Assembly: GCA_902475445.1 (NCBI GenBank) | Contig: CABRZN010000117.1 | Location: forward strand, 1-5,414 | Origin: an uncultured Collinsella sp. | GTDB lineage: Bacteria; Actinomycetota; Coriobacteriia; Coriobacteriales; Coriobacteriaceae | DNA length: 5,414 nucleotides | Direction of reading: 5' to 3' | Shown: positions 1 through 4,748 of the stretch, piece after piece | Layout of the letters: each line of letters begins with the position of its first letter | How positions within the stretch are numbered: the first letter of the stretch is position 1 | Program-made: the position numbers and the translations under genes | Notes under the pieces: model-generated | Told to the model about the DNA's origin: nothing | The model's database searches: none | What the model saw: only the letters and a program-made list of their open reading frames with translations

Positions 1-55
1 CGTGCTTTTAGATGAATCCCAAGCGCGCCGGCCGTCGTTTTACTGTTGCTGTCGA

Positions 56-502
56 TTACTCGGCGAGCTGCTTTAGCACATCGCAGGCGATCTCGACGGC
101 ATCGTCGATGCAGCCGGGACAGCTGCGGAGCGGGCCTTTATCCGATCCGATGCCCTTGAGCGTGCCGCAGACGGTCGTCGTGTTCTTCTCGCCAAAACGC
201 TTGGCGATTTCGCGCGACAGCTTGTAGGTCTGGCCCTTGGTCTTAGGGTTTTCCATGCCGTCGCTCATTACAAAGCCCATGATGGCCACGGCGCCCGAGA
301 TGGCGCCGCAAGTTTCGGTCATGCCGCCCATGCCGGCGCCAAAGCCCTCGGTGAGGGTAAAGGCGACCTGGGGGTCGAGCCCGACGGCGGGCGCGAGCGT
401 GCAGGCGACGGCCTGGGCGCAGTTAAAGCCACGGGCGTGGTATTCGGCAGCTTGAGCCTGACAGGCGGTGATGTCGAGCTGGGCCGTATCGATTTGCTTC
501 AT
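56..502 (-). CDS. C_GCAxxG_C_C family putative redox-active protein
   Basis: This 148-residue, probably cytoplasmic protein has eight cysteines and no signal peptide or membrane segment. It resembles the C_GCAxxG_C_C family of small putative redox or metal-binding proteins, whose reaction is not established. Visible landmarks are an N-terminal helix with C14, the FNCAQAV motif with C28, a glycine-rich GFGAGMGG at 53-60, CGAISGA at 65-71 and C112. A CPGC pair (C128, C131) and C140 follow. Spaced cysteines plus the GFGxGMGG...CGAxxGA block are the family signature, and the length is normal. The start at 502 is chosen because AAGGAG (509-514) lies six bases upstream. The frame stays open to 646, but that extension has no such site and reads unlike the family. 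The gene is divergent from the sulfhydrylase gene, which fits, but does not prove, a link to sulfur or thiol chemistry. Family assignment is fairly sure; function is unknown. Confidence 0.85.
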   Translation of the reverse strand: MKQIDTAQLDITACQAQAAEYHARGFNCAQAVACTLAPAVGLDPQVAFTLTEGFGAGMGGMTETCGAISGAVAIMGFVMSDGMENPKTKGQTYKLSREIAKRFGEKNTTTVCGTLKGIGSDKGPLRSCPGCIDDAVEIACDVLKQLAE

Positions 503-508
503 CGTTGT

Positions 509-514
509 CTCCTT
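509..514 (-). promoter_or_regulatory. Ribosome binding site that fixes the 502 start
   Basis: On the minus strand this reads AAGGAG, followed by six bases and ATG at 502. It decides the start of the cysteine-rich protein over the longer in-frame alternative reaching 646. Confidence 0.8.
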
Positions 515-515
515 G

Positions 516-547
516 GTCACGGTGTACCCGCCTATGGTACCCGTGAC
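516..547 (-). promoter_or_regulatory. Leader hairpin or operator next to a ribosome binding site
   Basis: An interrupted inverted repeat: GTCACGG (516-522) pairs with CCGTGAC (541-547), and GTACC (524-528) pairs with GGTAC (536-540). There is a single unpaired base at 523 and a seven-base centre. It ends one base before the AAGGAG of the cysteine-rich protein gene on the minus strand. It could be a dyad operator for a repressor, or an RNA hairpin in the leader that affects translation. The symmetry is visible directly; the role is inferred. Confidence 0.45.
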
Positions 548-665
548 GGGGCATGTAATCATCGAGAGCTTCATGTATGCCTCGTTTTTATCTATCGAGC
601 AAATGCCCAAGGCTTGAGATAAATACCCCTGATCAATTTGTCCCATAACCTACCTTGGGGATGGG

Positions 666-694
666 TTGAGAGGGGTGCGGGGTAGCGGTATCGT
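666..694 (+). promoter_or_regulatory. Putative sigma-70 promoter of the sulfhydrylase gene
   Basis: TTGAGA (666-671, five of six to the -35 consensus) and TATCGT (689-694, four of six to the -10) are separated by exactly 17 bases. A transcript would start near 701, leaving a leader of about 28 bases with AAGGGAG at 716-722 six bases before the ATG at 729. Such a leader is too short for a SAM riboswitch or T-box. Confidence 0.45.
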
Positions 695-728
695 GAACCG
701 AATTAAAACCCAGGCAAGGGAGCTAGAT

Positions 729-2012
729 ATGAGCGAGCAGACCATCGGTACTACATGTGTTCAGGGCGGCTATCACCCGGGAGATGCCGAGCCGCGCCAG
801 GTGCCCATCTACCAGTCCACCACGTGGAAGTACGACACGTCCGAGCACATGGGCAAGCTGTTTGACCTGGAGGAGTCGGGCTACTTCTACAGCCGCCTGC
901 AGAACCCCACGTGCGATTTGGTTGCCGCCAAGATCTGTGAGATGGAGGGAGGCGCCGCCGCGATGCTTACGAGCTCGGGCATGGCTGCGAACTTCCTCGC
1001 GATCTTTAACGTGGCCGGTGCCGGCGATCACGTGGTCGCGAGCTCTGCCATTTACGGCGGTACGTATAACCTGCTCGCCCACACCATGGGCCGCATGGGC
1101 GTGACCTGCACGTTCGTTGCCCCCGACTGCACCGATGAGGAGCTCGAGGCAGCCTTTGAGCCCAATACCAAGCTCGTCTTTGGCGAGACGATTGCCAACC
1201 CCGCCCTTGCCGTGCTCGATATTGAGCGCTTTGCCAAGGCCGCACATGACCACGGCGTGCCGCTGATGGTCGACAACACCTTCCCGACGCCCGTGATGTG
1301 CCGCCCCTTTGAGTGGGGTGCCGACATCGTTACGCACTCCACCACCAAGTACATGGATGGACATGCTGCCTACCTGGGCGGCGTGATCGTTGACCACGGC
1401 CAGTTTGACTGGATGGCTCATGCGGACAAGTTCCCGGGTCTCACCACGCCCGACGAGAGCTATCACGGCGTGACCTATGCCGAGAAGTTCGGTCGCGAGG
1501 GTGCCTTCATTACCAAGGCAACCGCGCAGCTCATGCGTGACCTCGGCCCCATGCAGAACCCTCAGGCGGCGTTCTTCTTGAACAGCTCGCTCGAGAGCCT
1601 TCATGTGCGCATGCCGCGTCATTGCGAGAACGGCCTGGCCGTTGCCAAGTTCCTGCAGAGCCATCCCAAGGTACGCTTCGTGAGCTATCCGGGCCTGGAG
1701 GGCGATAAGTACTATGACATGGCTCAGAAGTACATGCCCAACGGTACCTGCGGCGTTGTGAGCTTTGGCTTTAACGGTGGTCGCGCGGCGGCCGAGACCT
1801 TTATGAAGAGCCTCAAGCTTGCCCAGATCGCCACGCACGTTGCCGACGCCCGCACGTGCTGCCTGCATCCCGCTAATGCCACGCACCGCCAGATGAACGA
1901 TGAAGAGCTCATCGCCTGTGGCATCTCCGCCGACATGGTGCGCCTGTCGTGCGGCCTCGAGGACACGGCCGATCTGATTGCCGACCTTGAGCAGGCGCTC
2001 GAGCAGTGCTAG
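729..2012 (+). CDS. metY: O-acetylhomoserine sulfhydrylase (PLP-dependent)
   Basis: A 427-residue enzyme of the Cys/Met-metabolism PLP family. It likely converts O-acetylhomoserine plus sulfide to homocysteine in the cytoplasm, the direct-sulfhydrylation route to methionine. Visible landmarks are YFYSRLQNPT (Y54 and R56, phosphate contacts from the partner subunit) and TSSGMA at 81-86. IYGGTY at 108-113, D182 in DNTF, and S204/K207 in HSTTKYMDGH follow, K207 being the Schiff-base lysine. R405 in VRLSCGLE is the expected carboxylate contact. The region at about 225-270 (FPGLTTPDESYHG...LRDLG-like) is the insertion typical of O-acetylhomoserine sulfhydrylases, and glycine 111 occupies the site where methionine gamma-lyases carry their signature cysteine. 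Both argue against a lyase. Length is normal. The ATG at 729 has a good AAGGGAG; an upstream in-frame TTG at 666 lies in the putative -35 box. Odd detail: TCCLHPANATH (376-386), where relatives usually read HPAS. Confidence 0.9.
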   Translation: MSEQTIGTTCVQGGYHPGDAEPRQVPIYQSTTWKYDTSEHMGKLFDLEESGYFYSRLQNPTCDLVAAKICEMEGGAAAMLTSSGMAANFLAIFNVAGAGDHVVASSAIYGGTYNLLAHTMGRMGVTCTFVAPDCTDEELEAAFEPNTKLVFGETIANPALAVLDIERFAKAAHDHGVPLMVDNTFPTPVMCRPFEWGADIVTHSTTKYMDGHAAYLGGVIVDHGQFDWMAHADKFPGLTTPDESYHGVTYAEKFGREGAFITKATAQLMRDLGPMQNPQAAFFLNSSLESLHVRMPRHCENGLAVAKFLQSHPKVRFVSYPGLEGDKYYDMAQKYMPNGTCGVVSFGFNGGRAAAETFMKSLKLAQIATHVADARTCCLHPANATHRQMNDEELIACGISADMVRLSCGLEDTADLIADLEQALEQC

Positions 2013-2081
2013 GCTAGCGTGCGTGCGGGGCGTGGGACGGCTTTTCGGCTGACGACGTCCTCATAGTTCCGATTCCGTAGG

Positions 2082-2128
2082 CGGGACCCCGATCGTGTCC
2101 GTTTGTAGGCGATTGGGGTCCCGTTTTT
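2082..2128 (+). terminator. Rho-independent terminator after the sulfhydrylase gene
   Basis: CGGGACCCCGATCG (2082-2095) pairs with CGATTGGGGTCCCG (2110-2123) over 14 positions, with one G-T wobble and a 14-base loop. TTTTT follows at 2124-2128. The T-run is only on the plus-strand exit side, so it works rightward. It most simply ends the sulfhydrylase transcript. Because it stops 25 bases before the transporter start, it could also act as an attenuator in that gene's leader. Confidence 0.85.
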
Positions 2129-2153
2129 GCGTTGCACGATAGAAAGGATATAC

Positions 2154-3458
2154 ATGGAGAAAACTGCCGAGCAGCTGCGCCGCGAACACATTGCCCTAGA
2201 GGGCGACACCCACGGTAAGAATAAATGGGCGATTCTGTTCACCGTGCTCGTCATGACCTTTATGGCGTGTCTGGATGCGAGCATCGTGACGGTGGCGCTC
2301 CCAGTGATGCAAAAGGAGCTGGGGGTGGGTCTCGACCGCATTCAGCTCGTGAGCTCGGTGTATCTGCTCGCGACGTGCGTCGCCATGCTGCCGTTTGGCC
2401 GCTTGGGCGATGTGCGCGGCAAGGTGAATGTGTTCCAGCTTGGTGTAATCGTCTTTACGGGTGGCTCGTTGCTTTGCGGGCTTTCGGCTTCGCTCGAGGT
2501 GCTTATCTTGGCGCGTTTCGTGCAGGGCATTGGCTGTGCCGCCGCGATGGCCAACAATATGGGCATCATCACCGAGTCGTTTCCGGCGCGTGAGCGCGGC
2601 CGTGCCATGGGCATTCTGGCGACCTTTGTGGCTCTTGGCATGATGTGCGGCCCCGTGCTCGGCGGCGTGCTGGTGGCGAGCTTTCCCTGGGAGAGCATCT
2701 TCCTTATCAATCTGCCCATTGGCGTAATCTCGTTTATCGTGGGACTCTATACGCTGCCGCATGTGAAGCCGGAGGCTGGCGAACGCCCTATGCCGTTGAC
2801 AGAGGCGGCGCGTCGCTGCTTTGCGAGCTCGGCTTTCACGATTAACCTGGCTTGCATGCTTATCGTGTTCGTGGGTATCGGTGCCTCCGAGTTTGTGCTG
2901 CCGTTCTACTTTCAGGATGCCCACGGCTTTAGCTCCGATATCTCCGGCCTGTTGTTTTTGGCGATGCCGGTCGTGAATGCCTTTGTGGGCCCGCTTTCGG
3001 GCTCGGTGTCCGACCGTGTTGGTTGTGAAGCGCCCACGGCCGTTGGCCTGGGCGTGTACGTGTGCGGTCTCTTTGCGGTGAGCACGCTTGACGAGCACTC
3101 TTCCATCTTGATGATTGTGTGCTGCGTCGCGTTTATGTCGTGCGGCACGTCGATCTTCCAGAGTCCCAATAATTCGCTGTATATGGGTTCGGCTCCGCGT
3201 GAGGCGCTTGGCTTTGCGGGCAGCTTGAGCAGCTTGGCGCGCTATGCGGGCATAGCGCTGGGTATTACGGCGGCGTCGCGCATCCTGTATGGACAGACGA
3301 GTGCGGCGATGGGCAAGACGGTCACGAGCTATGTGGCGGGTCGTCCGGACGTGTTCCTCTTTGGCTTCCGTTTGGTATTCTACGTGCTGATGGCCGTTGC
3401 TACCGTGGGCTTTGCGCTCACATTGGTACGTTTGGTGAGGACGCGCACCCGGCATTAG
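2154..3458 (+). CDS. MFS drug/metabolite efflux transporter, DHA2-like, about 12 membrane segments
   Basis: A 434-residue inner-membrane protein of the major facilitator superfamily, probably a proton-driven exporter. After a basic cytoplasmic tail (1-24) about 12 hydrophobic segments are visible, near 25-49, 63-81, 93-110, 114-135, 151-174, 180-201 and 228-252. The rest lie near 263-285, 294-311, 317-336, 352-375 and 399-427. DHA2 (EmrB/QacA) hallmarks are LDASIVTVALP (40-50, with D41), motif A GRLGDVRGK (82-90), motif C CGPVLGG (165-171) and WESIFLINLPIG (179-190). DHA2 members usually have 14 segments and more residues. Here segment 6 is followed by a short loop and then the FYFQDAHGF block, so the central pair seems absent. 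Start: ATG at 2154 with AAAGGA (2143-2148) five bases upstream. The substrate cannot be read from sequence. No obvious regulator gene adjoins it. No T-tract terminator is visible after the stop. Confidence 0.88.
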   Translation: MEKTAEQLRREHIALEGDTHGKNKWAILFTVLVMTFMACLDASIVTVALPVMQKELGVGLDRIQLVSSVYLLATCVAMLPFGRLGDVRGKVNVFQLGVIVFTGGSLLCGLSASLEVLILARFVQGIGCAAAMANNMGIITESFPARERGRAMGILATFVALGMMCGPVLGGVLVASFPWESIFLINLPIGVISFIVGLYTLPHVKPEAGERPMPLTEAARRCFASSAFTINLACMLIVFVGIGASEFVLPFYFQDAHGFSSDISGLLFLAMPVVNAFVGPLSGSVSDRVGCEAPTAVGLGVYVCGLFAVSTLDEHSSILMIVCCVAFMSCGTSIFQSPNNSLYMGSAPREALGFAGSLSSLARYAGIALGITAASRILYGQTSAAMGKTVTSYVAGRPDVFLFGFRLVFYVLMAVATVGFALTLVRLVRTRTRH

Positions 3459-3554
3459 CGTGTTGGAAGGCTGTCTGCCACGAATCGGGCCTATCTACTG
3501 GTCTTGCAGCTTTATGGTGCGATGCGGCTTGTGGGGCGGGCGGGGGTCGGTCCG

Positions 3555-3563
3555 TGGTAGACT
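3555..3563 (+). promoter_or_regulatory. Putative extended -10 promoter for xpt
   Basis: TGG-TAGACT matches the extended -10 form TGn-TAnnnT. It lies about 56 bases before the xpt ATG, giving a predicted transcript start near 3570. I see no good -35 hexamer at the right distance, so this is a tentative call. The rest of 3459-3554 shows no gene and no clear terminator. Confidence 0.35.
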
Positions 3564-3585
3564 ATCGAACAACGTTTATTAATCG

Positions 3586-3603
3586 CGCGGTATCGTTGCC
3601 GCG
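3586..3603 (+). promoter_or_regulatory. Short leader hairpin abutting the xpt ribosome binding site
   Basis: CGCGGTA (3586-3592) pairs with TGCCGCG (3597-3603) over seven positions, one being a wobble, around a TCGT loop. The next bases, AGAAGGGG (3604-3611), form the xpt ribosome binding site. It might tune translation. It does not resemble the conserved purine riboswitch core. Confidence 0.35.
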
Positions 3604-3618
3604 AGAAGGGGTTGCGCC

Positions 3619-4197
3619 ATGCAGGAGCTTGAGGATCGTATTCGCCATGACGGCATCGTAAAGGCCGGTAACGTCCTTAAGGTTGATGCCTTCCTCAACC
3701 ACCAGTGCGACGTTGAGCTGTTCGACCACATGGGTGCCGAGTGGGCCCGTCTGTTCAAGGATGTCGAGATCAACAAGATCCTGACGATCGAGGCTTCGGG
3801 CATTGGCATGGCTTGCATTGCGGCCCAGCATTTTGGCGGCGTGCCGGTGGTCTTTGCCAAGAAGGCACAGTCCATCAACCTCGACGGCGAGCAGTATGCC
3901 ACGACCATCTACTCCTTTACCAAGCAGAAGGAGTACCCGGTTATCGTTGGCAAGCGCTTCCTGTCCGAGGGCGACAAGGTCCTGATTATCGACGACTTCC
4001 TGGCCAACGGCTGCGCGCTCGAGGGTCTTATCAAGATCTGTGAGGCTGCGGGTGCCGAGGTATCTGGTATTGGCATTGCGGTGGAGAAGGGCTTCCAAGG
4101 CGGTGGCGATAAGCTCCGCAAGCGCGGCTTCCGCGTTGAGAGCCTGGCCCGTATCGCCGATATGGACTGCGAGAACGGCGAGATCACCTTCGCCTAG
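3619..4197 (+). CDS. xpt: Xanthine phosphoribosyltransferase
   Basis: A 192-residue cytoplasmic purine-salvage enzyme that joins xanthine to PRPP, giving XMP and pyrophosphate. The type-I phosphoribosyltransferase PRPP loop is clear: VLIIDDFLANGCA at 121-133, with the acidic pair D125/D126. Other features typical of bacterial Xpt are KVDAFLNHQ (21-29), EASGIGMA (58-65), FAKKAQS (79-85) in the flexible-loop side, and EKGFQ (156-160) near the base-binding pocket. Length matches the roughly 190 residues usual for the family. The ATG at 3619 has AGAAGGGG seven bases upstream. The gene seems to have its own promoter rather than sharing the transporter's transcript. The palindromic terminator-like element at 4225-4260 follows. 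In Firmicutes xpt is often under a purine riboswitch; none is recognisable here. High confidence. Confidence 0.95.
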   Translation: MQELEDRIRHDGIVKAGNVLKVDAFLNHQCDVELFDHMGAEWARLFKDVEINKILTIEASGIGMACIAAQHFGGVPVVFAKKAQSINLDGEQYATTIYSFTKQKEYPVIVGKRFLSEGDKVLIIDDFLANGCALEGLIKICEAAGAEVSGIGIAVEKGFQGGGDKLRKRGFRVESLARIADMDCENGEITFA

Positions 4198-4224
4198 GCT
4201 CGCAACACAAGCGATTGGTATGCG

Positions 4225-4260
4225 ATGTGACAAAGGGACTGTCCCTTTGTCACATTTTTT
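4225..4260 (+). terminator. Perfect palindrome with T-tract (terminator, REP-like element)
   Basis: TGTGACAAAGGGAC (4226-4239) and GTCCCTTTGTCACA (4241-4254) are perfect reverse complements around one T. The stem gains one more pair from A4225 and T4255. Folded, it gives about 14 pairs and a three-base loop, followed by TTTTTT (4255-4260). It can end the xpt transcript. It shares AGGGACTGT with the larger inverted repeat at 4671-4741, which suggests a dispersed palindromic repeat family rather than a unique terminator. Confidence 0.8.
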
Positions 4261-4280
4261 GTATGAGGGGAGGTGTTGAT

Positions 4281-4661
4281 ATGGATGAGAACAAGATGGG
4301 ATGGCGCGAGTATGCGCGCTATGCCGAGATGTCGGTCGAGGAGTTGGCGCGCGATTGCGAGGTGCAGGTTTTTCGCGCGACAGGTCCGGGCGGGCAGGGC
4401 GTGAACACGACGGATTCAGCGGTGCGCATGAAACATATCCCTTCGGGGATTGTCGTGATGGCGCGCGAGAGCCGCAGTCAGTTCCAAAACCGTAGCAGCT
4501 GCCTACGTAAGCTGCGCGCTGAGCTTGAGCGTCGCGGGCGTCCGCCGCGCCGCCGCGTCAAGACCAAAGTGCCACAGCGATCGCGCCAGCGCAGGCTCAA
4601 CGACAAACACTTCAATGCGATTAAAAAGGCCAACCGTCGCAAGCTGGGCGGGGAGGAATGA
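4281..4661 (+). CDS. Stand-alone RF-1-domain (GGQ) peptidyl-tRNA hydrolase, ArfB/YaeJ-like
   Basis: A 126-residue, very basic protein made of little more than the catalytic domain of class-I release factors. RATGPGGQGVNTTDSAVRM (32-50) holds the GGQ motif at 37-39, which enters the ribosomal peptidyl-transferase centre and hydrolyses peptidyl-tRNA. ESRSQFQNRSSC (63-74) is the usual helix after it. The codon-reading domain with PxT or SPF motifs is absent, so stop-codon specificity is not expected. The tail from about 86 to 121 is rich in arginine and lysine, like the ArfB tail that occupies the empty mRNA channel. A role in rescuing stalled ribosomes is therefore likely, though ArfB orthology is not proven. 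GGAGGT (4269-4274) lies six bases before the ATG at 4281; an in-frame ATG five codons later is less well placed. No room remains for a promoter after the upstream terminator, so expression may need read-through. Confidence 0.85.
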   Translation: MDENKMGWREYARYAEMSVEELARDCEVQVFRATGPGGQGVNTTDSAVRMKHIPSGIVVMARESRSQFQNRSSCLRKLRAELERRGRPPRRRVKTKVPQRSRQRRLNDKHFNAIKKANRRKLGGEE

Positions 4662-4670
4662 TCTTATCAA

Positions 4671-4741
4671 TAAGTTGCGGTGAAATAGGGACTGTTTTGC
4701 GGCTTTAGATGCATAAACAGTCCCTATTTCACCGCAACTTA
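4671..4741. repeat. 27-bp perfect inverted repeat (REP/MITE-like) between convergent genes
   Basis: Bases 4671-4697 and 4715-4741 are exact reverse complements over 27 bases, with a 17-base centre. Inside the centre TGC (4698-4700) and GCA (4711-4713) extend the stem past one bulged T. Each arm carries the motif GGTGAAATAGGGACTGTTT or its complement. The element starts nine bases after the GGQ gene's stop and ends seven bases before the kinase stop on the other strand. It has no T-tract on either side, so it is not a classic terminator, but the hairpin could end or protect transcripts from both directions. Confidence 0.9.
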
Positions 4742-4748
4742 GGTGGGG

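Noticed and set aside
1..55. A terminator or gene end left of the cysteine-rich protein
   Set aside because: The GC-rich GCGCCGGCCG stretch has only a short self-complementary core and no T-tract in the gene's direction, and no coding frame can be supported in so short a piece.
503..646. N-terminal extension of the cysteine-rich protein to 646
   Set aside because: The frame is open, but the strong AAGGAG sits six bases before the ATG at 502 and the extension runs through the leader inverted repeat.
666..728. A TTG start at 666 for the sulfhydrylase
   Set aside because: That TTG is part of the putative -35 hexamer and the ATG at 729 has the proper ribosome binding site and gives the normal family length.
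723..1886. A 387-codon open frame on the minus strand opposite the sulfhydrylase gene
   Set aside because: The plus-strand frame carries all the PLP-enzyme motifs. The minus frame gives a His/Arg/Ala/Gly-rich composition with no family resemblance, typical of antisense shadows in GC-rich DNA.
2196..3455. A 419-codon open frame on the minus strand opposite the MFS transporter
   Set aside because: Its product is overloaded with His, Arg, Gln and Lys and has no domain-like pattern, while the opposite strand encodes clear membrane segments and MFS motifs.
3562..4233. A 223-codon minus-strand frame covering xpt
   Set aside because: It is the antisense of a clearly recognisable Xpt and has no independent motif or ribosome binding site.
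4225..4741. A CRISPR array made from the repeated AGGGACTGT units
   Set aside because: There are only two copies, they are 450 bases apart with a gene between them, and each is a palindrome with different flanks; there are no regular spacers.
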